Source of the DNA: CAVWXT01 sp963759115
GTDB lineage: Bacteria; Planctomycetota; Planctomycetia; Pirellulales; Thermoguttaceae
Reading direction: 5' to 3'
Assembly: GCA_963759115.1 (NCBI GenBank)
Contig: CAVWXT010000007.1
Span: forward strand, 1 to 64,000
Length of the DNA stretch: 64,000 bases
Part shown: one piece after another, positions 1 through 10,284 of the stretch
Numbering within the stretch: the first letter of the stretch is position 1
Layout of the letters: the number at the start of each line of letters is the position of its first letter
Translations under genes and position numbers: made by a program
Notes under the pieces: generated by a model
What the model was told of the DNA's origin: nothing
Databases searched by the model: none
What the model saw: the letters and a program-made list of their open reading frames with translations, nothing else

Positions 1-1845
1 TGGATTGCGGCAGGGGCGGCTGCGGCAGTGGGCGCGACCGCCGGATGGTTGATCTCCCGGCCAGCCGGTGTAATGTTGCGGGAGAGCTTCCGGCTGTTCA
101 ACGCCGGCTTCGCCTCGGCCACCACGGCCTACACCCGCGCGGTTGGCGGTCTGCTGCGCGTCAGCGTGCTAGTATTGGTCGTTTATGCCGGGATGTTGTT
201 CCTCACCTACCGGTGCTTTACGGTCGCCCCTAAGGGGTTCATCCCAGCACAGGATATGGGCTACCTGTATGCGGCCGTGCAGTTGCCGGATGCGGCTTCG
301 ATCGAACGGACGCGGGCAGCAGTGGACCATGCGCAGCAAATTGCGATGGGGATGCGAGGCGTCAAGCATTCAATGGCCATTGCGGGATCGGCATTCGGCA
401 TTGGCGCGTCGGGTTCCAATTTTGGCATGATAATCTTGATCCTCGACGACTTCGCAGAACGGAACAAGCCTGGGCTCTATGGTACCGAAATTGCTGCTAC
501 GCTGCTGCGCAGATGCGCGGCCGAGGTGCCGGAGGCGAAGGTTACCGTGCTGCCGCCGCCACCGATCCGCGGCATCGGCCGGGCAGGCGGCTTCAAGTTC
601 ATGGTTGAAGACCGCAAGGACGCCGGCGTGAAGGCCCTGCAAGCCCAGACGGACAAGCTCGTTGCAAAAGGAAACGCACTGCGCAAGCCAAATCAACGCA
701 CGCCGTTGCTGATCGGATTGTTTAGCGTCTTTCGGGCCAACGCACCGCAGCTCTACGTGGACCTCAACCGCGCGCAGTGCATGACGATGGACGTGCCGCT
801 GGCCGATGCCTTCGACACGCTCCAGATATACTTGGGATCGGTGTACGTCAATGACTTCAACCGGTTTGGCCGCACCTGGCAGGTTGTTGCTCAGGCCGAC
901 GCGAAGTTCCGCAACCAAGTGGAAGCCGTCAAGCTTTTGAGGGTTCGTAACCGGCAGGGGGCGATGGTGCCCATCGGCGCGTTGGCCGACGTGCGGGAGG
1001 TGAACGGGCCGTTCATCCTCACCCGCTACAACATGTACCCGGCCGCCGGCATCACCGGGAACGCGGGACCGGACGTAAGCTCCGGCCAAGCCATCGATCT
1101 GATGCAAAACCTAGCCGACCAGGAATTGCTGCCGGGGATTCACTACGAGTGGACGGAAATGGCATACCAGGAGTTGCAGGCCGGCAATACGGCCATGTGG
1201 ATTTTCATGCTGGCCGTAATCATGGTGTTCCTAGTGCTCGCCGCCCAGTACGAAAGCTGGTCGTTGCCGCTGGCCATAATCCTGGTCGTGCCGATGTGCC
1301 TGCTTAGCGCGATCGTGGGGGTGATGATCGCCCGGTCGGACGTCAATATCTTCACGCAGATCGGTTTTGTGGTCCTGGTCGGGCTGGCCAGCAAGAACGC
1401 GATTCTGATCGTGGAGTTCGCCAAGCGGCAACGGCAGGCGGGAATGGGTCGCCGCGAGGCGGCGATGGAGGCCTGCCACTTGCGACTACGTCCGATCATA
1501 ATGACCTCGCTCGCCTTCATCCTCGGCGTGGTTCCGCTATTGATTGGCCACGGCGCCGGTGCTGAGATGCGGCGCACTTTGGGGTTGGCCGTGTTCAGCG
1601 GCATGATGGGCGTAACACTGTTCGGGATTTTTCTCACCCCCGTGTTCTTCAATGTCGTCGATTGGCTGGGGGCGACGCGGGGGTTCGATTCCCGGCCGAT
1701 GCGCTGGATCCGTTTCATCACGTTAGAGATTTTCGCGCTGGGCTTCCTCTTGACGCTAGTGCGGCTCTTGAGAGACTGGGGACGCAGCGCGCGGCGGCGG
1801 GGACGCACGGTCAGTCCATCCGGCGACACCGATAATCCGAAGTGA
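1..1845 (+). CDS. RND-family efflux permease, C-terminal part (5' end outside window)
   Basis: Inner-membrane subunit of a tripartite HAE1/AcrB-like drug-proton antiporter. The frame is open from base 1, so the start lies upstream. The first GTG in frame is at 28. Visible parts are the linker before the second membrane half, a transmembrane helix, the second periplasmic porter/docking region (GSVYVNDFNRFGRTWQV is typical of the family), and a hydrophobic C-terminal block with the helix containing IFTQIGFVVLVGLASKNAI, whose lysine matches the proton-relay lysine of AcrB TM10. The C-terminus is a short Arg-rich tail. It is a close paralogue of the next gene, whose SD overlaps this stop codon, so the two probably form one operon. 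The TM4 Asp pair lies upstream and cannot be checked. Confidence 0.9.
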   Translation, partial: WIAAGAAAAVGATAGWLISRPAGVMLRESFRLFNAGFASATTAYTRAVGGLLRVSVLVLVVYAGMLFLTYRCFTVAPKGFIPAQDMGYLYAAVQLPDAASIERTRAAVDHAQQIAMGMRGVKHSMAIAGSAFGIGASGSNFGMIILILDDFAERNKPGLYGTEIAATLLRRCAAEVPEAKVTVLPPPPIRGIGRAGGFKFMVEDRKDAGVKALQAQTDKLVAKGNALRKPNQRTPLLIGLFSVFRANAPQLYVDLNRAQCMTMDVPLADAFDTLQIYLGSVYVNDFNRFGRTWQVVAQADAKFRNQVEAVKLLRVRNRQGAMVPIGALADVREVNGPFILTRYNMYPAAGITGNAGPDVSSGQAIDLMQNLADQELLPGIHYEWTEMAYQELQAGNTAMWIFMLAVIMVFLVLAAQYESWSLPLAIILVVPMCLLSAIVGVMIARSDVNIFTQIGFVVLVGLASKNAILIVEFAKRQRQAGMGRREAAMEACHLRLRPIIMTSLAFILGVVPLLIGHGAGAEMRRTLGLAVFSGMMGVTLFGIFLTPVFFNVVDWLGATRGFDSRPMRWIRFITLEIFALGFLLTLVRLLRDWGRSARRRGRTVSPSGDTDNPK

Positions 1846-1854
1846 GGATGCACC

Positions 1855-4800
1855 GTGTTTTCGCGATTTTTCATTCATCGGCCGATCTTCGCCGCAGTGT
1901 TGTCGATCATCATTACGCTGGCGGGCGGGATCGCCATGTGGACGTTGCCGGTGGCGCAATATCCTGAGATTACTCCGCCCACGGTCGAAGTCTCGGCCTC
2001 CTATCCGGGCGCGGATGCGCGGGTGGTGGCCGACACTGTGGCCGCGCCTATCGAGCAGCAAGTCAACGGCGTGGAGGGGATGCTCTACATGTCGTCGCAG
2101 TGCACCAACGATGGTACCTACACCCTGACGATCACCTTCGAGTTGGGCGTAGACCTGAACATGGCGCAGGTCTTGGTGCAGAACCGCGTGGCCATGGCCC
2201 AACCGATTTTGCCTGATCTAGTCAACCGCAAAGGGGTGACAGTGAAGAAGAAGTCGCCCAGTGTGCTGATGATCGTGAACCTTTTTTCGCCCAAGGGCAG
2301 CCGTGATAACCTCTACTTGAGCAACTACGCCACGATCCAGTTGCGTGACGAACTAGCGCGGCTGAGGGGCGTGGGCGACATCACCTATTTGGGCCAGCGC
2401 GATTACAGCATGAGGCTCTGGCTCAATCCGGAGAAAATGTCCTCTCACAACCTCACTGCCAGCGACGTGGTGACAGCCATCGAGCAGCAGAACGCCCAGG
2501 TGGCCGCCGGCCAGATCGGCCAGCCGCCGGTGCCCAAGGGTCAGGTGTTCCAGTTCACAATGACCACGTTGGGGCGGCTGGCCGACACGGATCAGTTCGC
2601 CGACATGATTCTCAAGACCGACGCCTCGGGCGCGTGGTCCGCATGCGCGACGTCACTCGCATCGAGCTGGGCGCCCAGGACTACGACCAGAGTTGCACGC
2701 TAGACGGCCGGCCCTCGGTGGCATTGAGCATCTATCAATTGCCCGGGTCCAACGCCCTGAAGGTCGCGGGGCTGGTGAAGGCCAAGATGCGGGAATTGAA
2801 GCGGAGCTTTCCCGACGACCTGGACTACTCGATCGTCTACGACACTACGCCCTTCATCACCGAATCGATCAATGAAGTCCGTCAGACTCTGCTGGACGCC
2901 GTGCTGCTGGTGGCACTGGTGGTGTTGCTATTTCTGCAAAACTGGCGATCGGCGGTGATCCCGCTGGTCGCTGTTCCCGTAGCCGTGGTGGGCACCTTCG
3001 CGGTGATGGCTGCAATGGGATTCAGCCTCAACAACCTCACACTGTTCGGCCTGGTGTTGGCAATCGGCATCGTGGTCGACGACGCGATCGTGGTGGTCGA
3101 GGCCGTAGAATACCACGTCGAGCACGGCCTGACACCGCGCGAGGCCAGCATCAAGGCGATGAGCCAGGTTTCCGGGCCGGTGATTGCCGTGGGGCTGGTC
3201 CTAAGCGCCGTGTTCGTACCTTGCGCGTTCATCACGGGCATTACAGGGCAGTTCTTCCGGCAATTCGCCTTGACCATCGCCACTTCGACGCTGATCTCCG
3301 CTTTCAACTCGCTGACGCTCAGCCCGGCGTTGGCGGCGGTGCTCTTGCGACCGCGCGAGCAGGGGCGGTATGACGTGCTGCCGCGGGTTGTCTATGTCCT
3401 GCTGGGCGGCTGGGCTGGCTACACCTGGCTGCTGCCCCGGCTGTCGCCCTGGCTGACAAGTCTCTTTCAGCAGGGCGCGACGGCCTTGCAACTGGGCCAG
3501 GGACAAATCGTCGCCGACGTCGCCTGGTGGCTGGCCGCTGCGGTGATGGTTGTGGCCGGCGCGATTGCCGGCCGGTTGTTGGCCGGCATCCTGAACGCGA
3601 TACTCGGCCGGAGTTTCCACCTCTTCAACGTCGGCTTCAACCATGCCACCAACGCCTACACCCGCGCCGTGGGTATGACCCTCCGAGTTAGCGTGCTGGT
3701 ATTGGTGGTCTATGGCGGGCTGCTTGGGCTGACATACTGGGGCTTTATGCAATCCCCATCGGGGTTCATCCCCATGCAAGACAAGGGCTATTTGCTGGTG
3801 AACGTGCAACTGCCGGACGCCGCCTCGCTCGAACGCACAGAGCAGGTGATGCGACACATCGAGGACATCGCCAGCAGCAACTCGGGAGTGGAGCACACCG
3901 TGGCCATCGCCGGCCAATCGATTCTACTGGGGGCCAATGCGCCCAATTTTGGGGCGATGTACGTCATGCTCAAGGACTTCCACGAGCGCACCGGCGAGGG
4001 ACTCTCGGCCGATATGATCGCCCGCCGGCTCCAGCGGCAGTTCGAGACGGTGATTCGCGGCGGACTGGTCAACATTTTCGGCGCCCCACCCGTGGATGGG
4101 CTGGGGACCGCCGGCGGGTTTAAGATCATTCTCGAAGACCGCCGCGACAATGGACTCGGCGCCCTGCAGCAAAGCGGCGAAAAAATCGTCGAGCGGGGAC
4201 GGAAAATCGATCGCCTGAAAGGTCTATTTTGCAGCTTCCGGGCCGATACCCCTTGGCTCTTCCTCGACATTGACCGCGACCAGGCGAAGGCGATGGGCGT
4301 TTCGACGACCGAAATTTTCAACACGCTTCAAGTCTATCTCGGTTCACTCTATGTCAACGACTTCAACCGATTCGGCCGCACCTGGCAAGTAAACGTCCAG
4401 GCCGACGCCGACTACCGCCGGCAGATCGAAGACATCAAACAGTACAAAGTTCGGAACTCGGCGGGGAAGATGGTGGCGATGGGGACGATGACCAGCGTCC
4501 GCGAGATCAACGGCCCGGTACTGATGCAGCGCTACAACATGTACCCTTCTGCCGCGATCAACGGCGAGCCGGCCCCCGGTGTTAGCTCCGGCGAGGCGAT
4601 CAGCCTGATGGAGACCGCCGCTAACCAGAGCCTCCGTCGCGGCATGAAAACCGAATGGAGCGAGTTGGCGATGCTCCAGATCGAGACCGGCAACACGGCG
4701 ATGTGGGTGTTCTTGCTGGCGGTGGTGCTGGTGTTCCTCGTCTTGGCCGCGCAGTACGAAAGTTGGTCGCTGCCGCTGGCCGTAATCCTGGTGGTGCCCA

Positions 4801-5216
4801 TGTGCCTACTGTTTTCGGTGGCGGGCGTGGCGCTGGCAAGGATGGACATCAACATCTTCACCCAGGTGGGCTTCGTGGTACTGGTGGGGCTGGCCTGCAA
4901 GAACGCGATTCTGATCGTCGAGTTCGCCAAGATCCAGCGAGAGGCGGGCCAGCCGCGGCGCGAGGCCACCCTGGCCGCCTGCAAACTCCGCCTACGGCCG
5001 ATCATCATGACCTCGCTGGCGTTCATCATCGGCGTGATTCCCCTGGTGCTTTCACAGGGGGCCGGGGCTGAGATGAGGCGGACTCTGGGCGTAGCCGTCT
5101 TCGCCGGCATGCTCGGGGTGACGCTGTTTGGAATCTTCCTCACGCCGGTGTTCTACTACGTCATCCAATGGCTCAGCGAAAAGGTGACAGCGGCCAAATT
5201 GCGGAAATATGTATAA
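1855..5216 (+). pseudogene. RND-family efflux permease, full length, one frameshift
   Basis: Second HAE1/AcrB-like permease of the tandem pair. It starts at GTG 1855 (MFSRFFIHRPIF, the usual RND N-terminus) with GAGG overlapping the preceding stop. The reading frame is lost at 2628-2630: after KTDASG the sequence continues in the next frame as RVVRMRDVTRIELG. Adding one G to the GGG run restores a protein of about 1120 residues. The TM4 proton-relay motif (GIVVDDAIVVVEA) and TM10 Lys (GLACKNAILIVEF) are both present downstream of the break. A hydrophobic insertion between the two halves (around 3390-3600) adds membrane segments not found in AcrB. The gene is otherwise undamaged, so either a very recent mutation or a homopolymer sequencing error fits. 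Confidence 0.88.
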
Positions 5217-5370
5217 GTGGTAGCGCCGTACGATGTTGGCAAAGAGAACCGGTAGTTCTTGGGAGAACGGCCCTCTGTTATTCACGAACCGCACTGCCCT
5301 CGATCACCGCATTGCTTTGTGGAGACCGTAAAAACGCCTGGAAAGAGGCAGCTAGCATTGCATGCTATTG
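5217..5370. other. Short intergenic stretch before the IS insertion
   Basis: About 150 bases after the RND stop and before the ISL3-type element. No supported gene or strong terminator hairpin was seen. Confidence 0.5.
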
Positions 5371-5378
5371 TCCTAAGT
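5371..5378. repeat. Target-site duplication, left copy (TCCTAAGT)
   Basis: TCCTAAGT directly precedes the left inverted repeat and recurs at 8557-8564 directly after the right one. Eight-bp duplications are usual for ISL3-family elements. Confidence 0.85.
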
Positions 5379-5396
5379 CGAATGGCACGTGAACTT

Positions 5397-6867
5397 CTGT
5401 AAGTGATTGTGGTGAAAGGTGATATGGACAAAAAGGGCCTCTCTTGTCAAAAGGGATGTGAAAACCCAATCCCCAAATGGCAAGGAGGCCAAAGATGGTT
5501 CATTCGCTTCGCGCGGCGGTTGCGGAGGCTCGCCGACACGGCGACCTGTACTTTGCAGCTCTCCTTCCCCAAGATCGTATCGAAAAAGCCTTCGGAAATG
5601 CAAGATGGTTTTGGCAAGGTTGGATTTACACGCCGGCAGTGACGGTATGGGTGTTTCTCTCGCAATGCCTCAGTTCCGACCATTCCTGCCGCGATGCCGT
5701 GGCTCGGTTGATCGCCTGGCGAGTCCTGCGCGGCTTGAAGCCCTGTTCGGCCGAAACCAGCGCGTACTGCACGGCGAGAAACGACCTGCCCGAAAAAGTC
5801 GTTCACGAATTGATGCGCGACACGGGCAAGCAGGTCGAGGACAAGTCGCCGCGCACTTGGCTTTGGCACGGACGAAAGGTGCGGGGTGTAGACGGGTCCA
5901 CCATCACCATGCCCGACACGCCGGCGAATCAAGCGGCCTATCCGCAGATGAAAGCCCAAAAGCCGGGTTGCGGCTTTCCCCTTGCCAGAATCCTGGTAAT
6001 CTTTTCGCTTTCGGCGGGCACGGTCTTGGAGGCGGCGATCGGAAAATACAAGGGGAAGCAGACCGGCGAGAACAGCCTGTTTCGCCGTCTTTACGATGCG
6101 TTGGACCAGGGCGATATTATCCTGGCGGACCGCTATTTCAGCGGTTGGAGCGACATCGCCTTGCCGCTCGGGCGCGGCATCGACATCGTCGTCCGCAAGC
6201 ACCAAGGCCGCGCCACGGACTTTCGCACGGGCAAGCGATTGGGCAAGGACGACCACTTGATTTTCTGGGCGCGACCGCAACGACCGAAATGGATGTCGGC
6301 CGAACAGTACGCCACACTGCCCGAAGAGTTGACGTTGCGGGAGGTTCGCATTCGTGTTGTTCAAAAAGGCTTGCGCACGCGGTCGCTGGTCGTCGTGACA
6401 ACGCTGCTGGACTCCGAACAATATCCGCCCGAGGAGATTGCATTGCTGTACCGGCGTCGGTGGCAAGCGGAACTTCATCTGAGAAGCCTCGAGACGGTCC
6501 TGCAAATGGATCACTTGCGGTGCAAAACTCCCGAGCGCGTCCGCAACGAATTCTACATGCACATGGTCGGTTACAATCTGATTCGCGGCGTGATGTCGGC
6601 AGCCGCTTTTCAGTCGGGCCGATCGCCGTGGGAGATCAGCTTCAAGGGAACGCTGCAAACGCTCGACCGGTTCCTCCCGGTGCTGTTTGCCAGCACCGCG
6701 AAGAGTTGGTGCGAGGCGTTGTTGGCAGCGGTGGCCACGCACATCGTCGGCGATCGGCCCGATCGTTTCGAGCCCCGACGTGTGAAACGACGGCCCAAAC
6801 CCTACAAGCTTCTGCAAAAACATCGGCGACTTTACACAATCCAAGACGAGCAAAGTAGTTAGGAAAG
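5397..6867 (+). mobile_element. IS4-type insertion sequence nested in the ISL3 left repeat
   Basis: The boundaries are inferred from where the ISL3 left inverted repeat is interrupted (after 5396) and resumes (about 6868). The ends show only a weak inverted similarity (CTGTAAGTGATTG on the left against the complement of the right end, CTAACTACTTTG), and I could not identify a clear target duplication. It carries one intact transposase gene. Confidence 0.7.
5495..6862 (+). CDS. IS4-family transposase
   Basis: DDE transposase of about 455 residues. Visible catalytic blocks are the first Asp in RGVDGSTITMPDT, the second Asp in IILADRYFSGW and the Glu in the Y-x-R-R-W-x-x-E block (LYRRRWQAELHLRSLE), the IS4 YREK-type signature. 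ATG 5495 is preferred to the in-frame ATG at 5477 because AAGGAGG (5482-5488) sits six bases before it. It is a single uninterrupted frame, so this copy could still be active, unlike the ISL3 transposase around it. Confidence 0.92.
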   Translation: MVHSLRAAVAEARRHGDLYFAALLPQDRIEKAFGNARWFWQGWIYTPAVTVWVFLSQCLSSDHSCRDAVARLIAWRVLRGLKPCSAETSAYCTARNDLPEKVVHELMRDTGKQVEDKSPRTWLWHGRKVRGVDGSTITMPDTPANQAAYPQMKAQKPGCGFPLARILVIFSLSAGTVLEAAIGKYKGKQTGENSLFRRLYDALDQGDIILADRYFSGWSDIALPLGRGIDIVVRKHQGRATDFRTGKRLGKDDHLIFWARPQRPKWMSAEQYATLPEELTLREVRIRVVQKGLRTRSLVVVTTLLDSEQYPPEEIALLYRRRWQAELHLRSLETVLQMDHLRCKTPERVRNEFYMHMVGYNLIRGVMSAAAFQSGRSPWEISFKGTLQTLDRFLPVLFASTAKSWCEALLAAVATHIVGDRPDRFEPRRVKRRPKPYKLLQKHRRLYTIQDEQSS

Positions 6868-7213
6868 TTTGGCTCTTCCGGTTCTGGGTGCGAACGCCGC
6901 ACAAACCCGAGGCTCAACAATAGCGGCCGTTATACTACGCGCGACGGTTGCTTGAACGCCCCAGGCACGTAATTCTCGCCATATTAGCCCCCCCCACAAG
7001 AATATAGTGCAACAGGGATTGCGAGCGTAAGTGCTTGTCCGGGAACATGTTCCGCCGCCTCCTCCCTGCGGGCGCCGATTTCGCGAGTTGGGAAGGTTGC
7101 TGTTGGCCCGAGGTCGCCCGCGGCGTTACCTTGCTCAAGCGGCGGCGGTCGGACCAACGCGGTTGTTGCCTTCGCCCCGTCGCAGAAGACACCGCCAACC
7201 AAGGAGGCCACGG

Positions 7214-8523
7214 ATGGCTCAGGTCGAGGTCAAAGTGAAGTTGGATTTGCCGCCGGGTGTGGAACTGTTGGGATACGAGCGCTCGCGCGACGGGCACGGC
7301 TTCGAGGTCAAGTTCCCCCTGCCCGACTCTTGCCGTTGTGAGCAGTGCGGCCACGAAGAGCCGTCCACCTACGAGTACAAGAACACCGTCTATGTGGTCC
7401 GCGACCTGGACCTGTGGGGTCAGCCGAGCTTCCTGATCTTCCAGCCTTGCTTCCATCGTTGCTCGCGCTGTGGGCATCGCCAGGAGCATTTCGCCCCCTT
7501 CAAGCGGAAGAAGGTGCTGTACACGTACCGCTTCGAGGAATACGTGCTGCGGATGCTCATCGGCAGCAACGAAGAAGAGGTGGCCGCGCGGCTGGGCATC
7601 TCGGCGGAGACCGTGGAACTGATCGTCGAGAACCAGTTGAAGGACGACAAGCGGATCGACCCGGCACGGGTCATCAAGCACGTGGGCATGGACGAAATCA
7701 GCCTCAAGAAGCGGCACAAGTTGTACGTGACGGTGATGACGGACTTGACCGACCCGGAGTCGCCGAAGGTGCTGGCGGTGGCCCGCGGGCGCGACACGGC
7801 AGCGGCCCTCGAATGCCTGGGGAAATTGACGCCCGAGCAGCGCGCCGCGGTGGAAACGCACCGCGTGGACATGGGGAAGGTCTACGGCCCGGTCTGCAAC
7901 GAGCAACTTCGCAACAGCCGGTTGGTGGTGGACCGGTTCCACGTGGCCAAGCAGTTCAACGAGGTGGTGGATGAGTTGCGAAAAAAAAAGCACGCGGAAG
8001 CACAAGGCCCAGTTGTCCAAAGCCGAGCAGAAACGGTTCCGCTCGCTGATGTGGGAGTTCCGCCGCGACCCGAAGGACCTGAAGCCCGAAGAGCGCGCAG
8101 CCTTGGAGGAGTTGTTCGCCAGGTTGCCCGCGTTGAAGGACGTGTATGACGTGCGGGTGCGGTTCAAGGAGATCTTCGATACAGCGCCGGACCGCGCCAC
8201 GGCCGAACAGCAGTTGGCCGAACTCCGCGCGGACCGAAGCGCTGGGGCTGGACTTCGCCAAGTTCTGGACGACCTACGACAACTGGAAGACGGGCATCCT
8301 GAACTACTTCGACGGGCGGTACACCAGCGCGGCGGTTGAAGGTATCAACAACAAGGCCCGCGTCATCACCAAACGCTGCTACGGCGTGAAGTCAGCCGAC
8401 ACGCTCTGGAACCGGCTGCTCCTGGACTTGAACCGGGCGTCGGAAGCCGCCGGGCGGACCATCGCCGAGCTACGCGAGATCGTCCGTGGCCTGAAGGCTG
8501 AATTTCTCGCGTTCTGCACCTAA
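7214..8523 (+). pseudogene. ISL3-family transposase, two frameshifts
   Basis: The start ATG 7214 has AAGGAGG seven to thirteen bases upstream. The N-terminal zinc-binding region is clear (CRCEQCGHE, then CSRCGH), followed by a helix-turn-helix-like segment and the DDE core: Asp in GMDEISLKKRHKLYV, Asp in VVDRFHVAKQFNE and Glu in AAVEGINNKARVITKRCYGV. The frame changes at a run of nine A (7981-7989) and again near 8233, where removing one base restores EALGLDFAKFW. Both are +1 shifts. The A9 run could allow transcriptional slippage, but the second break has no such run, so the gene is probably inactive or misread. Confidence 0.88.
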
Positions 8524-8556
8524 AACCGGAAGAGCCGAAAGTTCACGTGCCATTCG
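8524..8556 (-). repeat. ISL3 element right inverted repeat
   Basis: Thirty-three bases whose complement begins CGAATGGCACGTGAACTT and continues TCGGCTCTTCCGGTT. It matches the left end 5379-5396 plus 6868-6883. Confidence 0.88.
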
Positions 8557-8564
8557 TCCTAAGT
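8557..8564. repeat. Target-site duplication, right copy (TCCTAAGT)
   Basis: Perfect copy of 5371-5378, immediately outside the right inverted repeat. Confidence 0.85.
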
Positions 8565-8691
8565 CCTTGCTACTTCAAGTTATCGCACAAGTGCATATCG
8601 CGACGCCATTATCCGCAAAACCCCCGCGAAACCTTGCCAACATCGTACGGCGCTACCAACTGCTTGGCGTGGCTTACAATCGTATCCACCC

Positions 8692-10284
8692 ATGAAGGTT
8701 CTCTTGCTCCATCCTGGTTGCTTGATGTACGCGGAGATTTATCTGCGGTTGGAGCCGCTGGGATTGGAATTGGTGGCGGCTGCGGCCCGCAACTCCGGGC
8801 ATGACGTGCGGATCGTCGATCTCCAGGTTCAGAGGCAAGAGGAGTACTTTCAGGAACTGAAGGCCTGGCGGCCGGACGCCGTTGGGTTCTCGCTGAATTA
8901 TTTGGCCAACGTGCCGGAAGTGCTGGATTTGGCGACCCACACTCGCCAGATGTTGCCAGAGGGCTTCTTGTTCGCTGGCGGTCACAGCGCCAGTTTCATA
9001 GCCCCGGAGATCCTGGCACATGCGGGGGCGGCACTGGACTGTGTGGTCTGCGGTGAAGGGGAAGGGATTGTAGCGCGGTTGCTGGAAGTGGCGAGTAGCG
9101 ACCGGGATGATCTGCACATGCTGCCGGGGATCGTGACCCACTGGGGGCGAGGCCCACAGCCGTCCTTGATCGACAACCTGGGTGCGATCCAGCCGGCCCG
9201 CGACCTGCTGCGAAGGAGAAGGCGGTACTTCCTCGGGCCGTTTGATCCGTGCGGATCGGTCGAGTTTTTGCGGGGGTGCCCCTGGGACTGCACCTTTTGC
9301 AGCGCCTGGACGTTTTATGGCCGCACCTATCGGCAGGTCGGCGTCGAGACGGCCGTTGAGAATTTGGCCCGAATGTCGGAACCGGGCGTGTTCGTCGTCG
9401 ACAACGTGGCGATGCTCGATCCCCACCACGCCGAGGCCATCGCCGACGAGATCGAACGCCGAAAGATTCGCAAGGAGTATTATCTGGAAACGCGGACCGA
9501 AGTGGTGTCGCGCCACCCGGAAGTCTTTCGTCGCTGGCGCGGGCTAGGGCTGCGATACATGTTCCTGGGTCTGGAAGCCATCGACGATGAAGGATTGAAA
9601 CGGTTCCGCAAGCGGACGACCACCGGTGGCGGCTTTCAGGCGTTGGAGGTCGCACGCCGGCTGGGGATCGCTGTCGCTGTAAACATCATTGCTGATTCGC
9701 AGTGGGAGTCGCGGCAATTTGAGGCCGTGCGCCGGTGGGCAATGTCGGTTCCTGAGATCGTCCATCTCACGGTTGCCACGCCGTATCCCGGTACAGAAAC
9801 TTGGCTCACCGAGGCTTGTCAATTGACGACTCGCGACTACCGACTATTCGACATTCAACACGCGGTGCTCCCCACGAGACTTCCGCTGGCACGATTCTAC
9901 GAGGAACTGGTACAAACCCAGCAGGTACTTAACAAGAAACACATGGGCTGGGCTGGTCAGTGCCGCGCCTTCTTGCGGACTGCCCAACTGTTGACCCGGG
10001 CCCAAACCAATTTCTTCCGCATGCTGTGGAAGTTCAATTCTGTGTATGATCCCACACGGCAATTTAGGGATCATCATCGTACGGCCCGATACGACATTGC
10101 CGTGCGAGAAGCATCAGCAGCACTTGCTGACCGGAGACCGCTGTACGTGCATCAGCCAGCGACAACGACGGTCCGTGGGGACGTGGGGATTTCACAATTT
10201 GAAGCCGACTTCCGAGTGGACGGTGCGACGCCGGACAAAAGTATCCATCGAGTTGGATGCCAGCACAGCCCGAGCCATCACTGA
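8692..10284 (+). CDS. hpnR: B12-binding radical SAM protein, probable hopanoid C-3 methylase (HpnR-like)
   Basis: Class B radical SAM enzyme. Residues 1-135 look like a cobalamin-binding domain (MKVLLLHPG, then GGHSAS and CVVCGEGEG). The SAM [4Fe-4S] motif C-x3-C-x2-C is in RGCPWDCTFCSAWTFYGRTYR at about residues 196-203. The block RGCPWDC.FCSAWTFYGR and the N-terminal LRLEPLGLELVAAAAR resemble what I recall of HpnR, which methylates bacterial hopanoids at C-3 using SAM and methylcobalamin. The family is assigned from memory of these motifs, so another B12-radical SAM lipid methylase is possible. The last 30 or so residues look non-homologous and lead in the same frame into secretin-like sequence, so the 3' end may be rearranged. 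Confidence 0.72.
   Translation: MKVLLLHPGCLMYAEIYLRLEPLGLELVAAAARNSGHDVRIVDLQVQRQEEYFQELKAWRPDAVGFSLNYLANVPEVLDLATHTRQMLPEGFLFAGGHSASFIAPEILAHAGAALDCVVCGEGEGIVARLLEVASSDRDDLHMLPGIVTHWGRGPQPSLIDNLGAIQPARDLLRRRRRYFLGPFDPCGSVEFLRGCPWDCTFCSAWTFYGRTYRQVGVETAVENLARMSEPGVFVVDNVAMLDPHHAEAIADEIERRKIRKEYYLETRTEVVSRHPEVFRRWRGLGLRYMFLGLEAIDDEGLKRFRKRTTTGGGFQALEVARRLGIAVAVNIIADSQWESRQFEAVRRWAMSVPEIVHLTVATPYPGTETWLTEACQLTTRDYRLFDIQHAVLPTRLPLARFYEELVQTQQVLNKKHMGWAGQCRAFLRTAQLLTRAQTNFFRMLWKFNSVYDPTRQFRDHHRTARYDIAVREASAALADRRPLYVHQPATTTVRGDVGISQFEADFRVDGATPDKSIHRVGCQHSPSHH

Larger units (their letters stand above)
5379..8556. mobile_element. ISL3-family insertion sequence, interrupted by an IS4-type element
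   Basis: The element is bounded by inverted repeats beginning CGAATGGCACGTGAACTT (5379-5396) and its complement ending at 8556, and by 8-bp direct repeats. The right repeat continues inward as the complement of TCGGCTCTTCCGGTT (8524-8538). The matching left part, TTTGGCTCTTCCGGTT, is displaced to 6868-6883, on the far side of the IS4-type element. So the IS4 element jumped into the left terminal repeat. Without the inner element the ISL3 copy would be about 1.7 kb. Its transposase is frameshifted twice. Confidence 0.88.

Noticed and set aside
1672..1700. GGGGGTTCGATTCCCGG looks like a tRNA T-arm.
   Set aside because: It is inside the conserved RND coding frame, and the upstream bases do not form an acceptor, D-arm and anticodon arm.
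5419..6904. Long ORFs of about 480 aa on the other frames and strand of the IS4 region.
   Set aside because: They are shadows of the transposase gene, with low-complexity Arg/Ala-rich translations and no SD.
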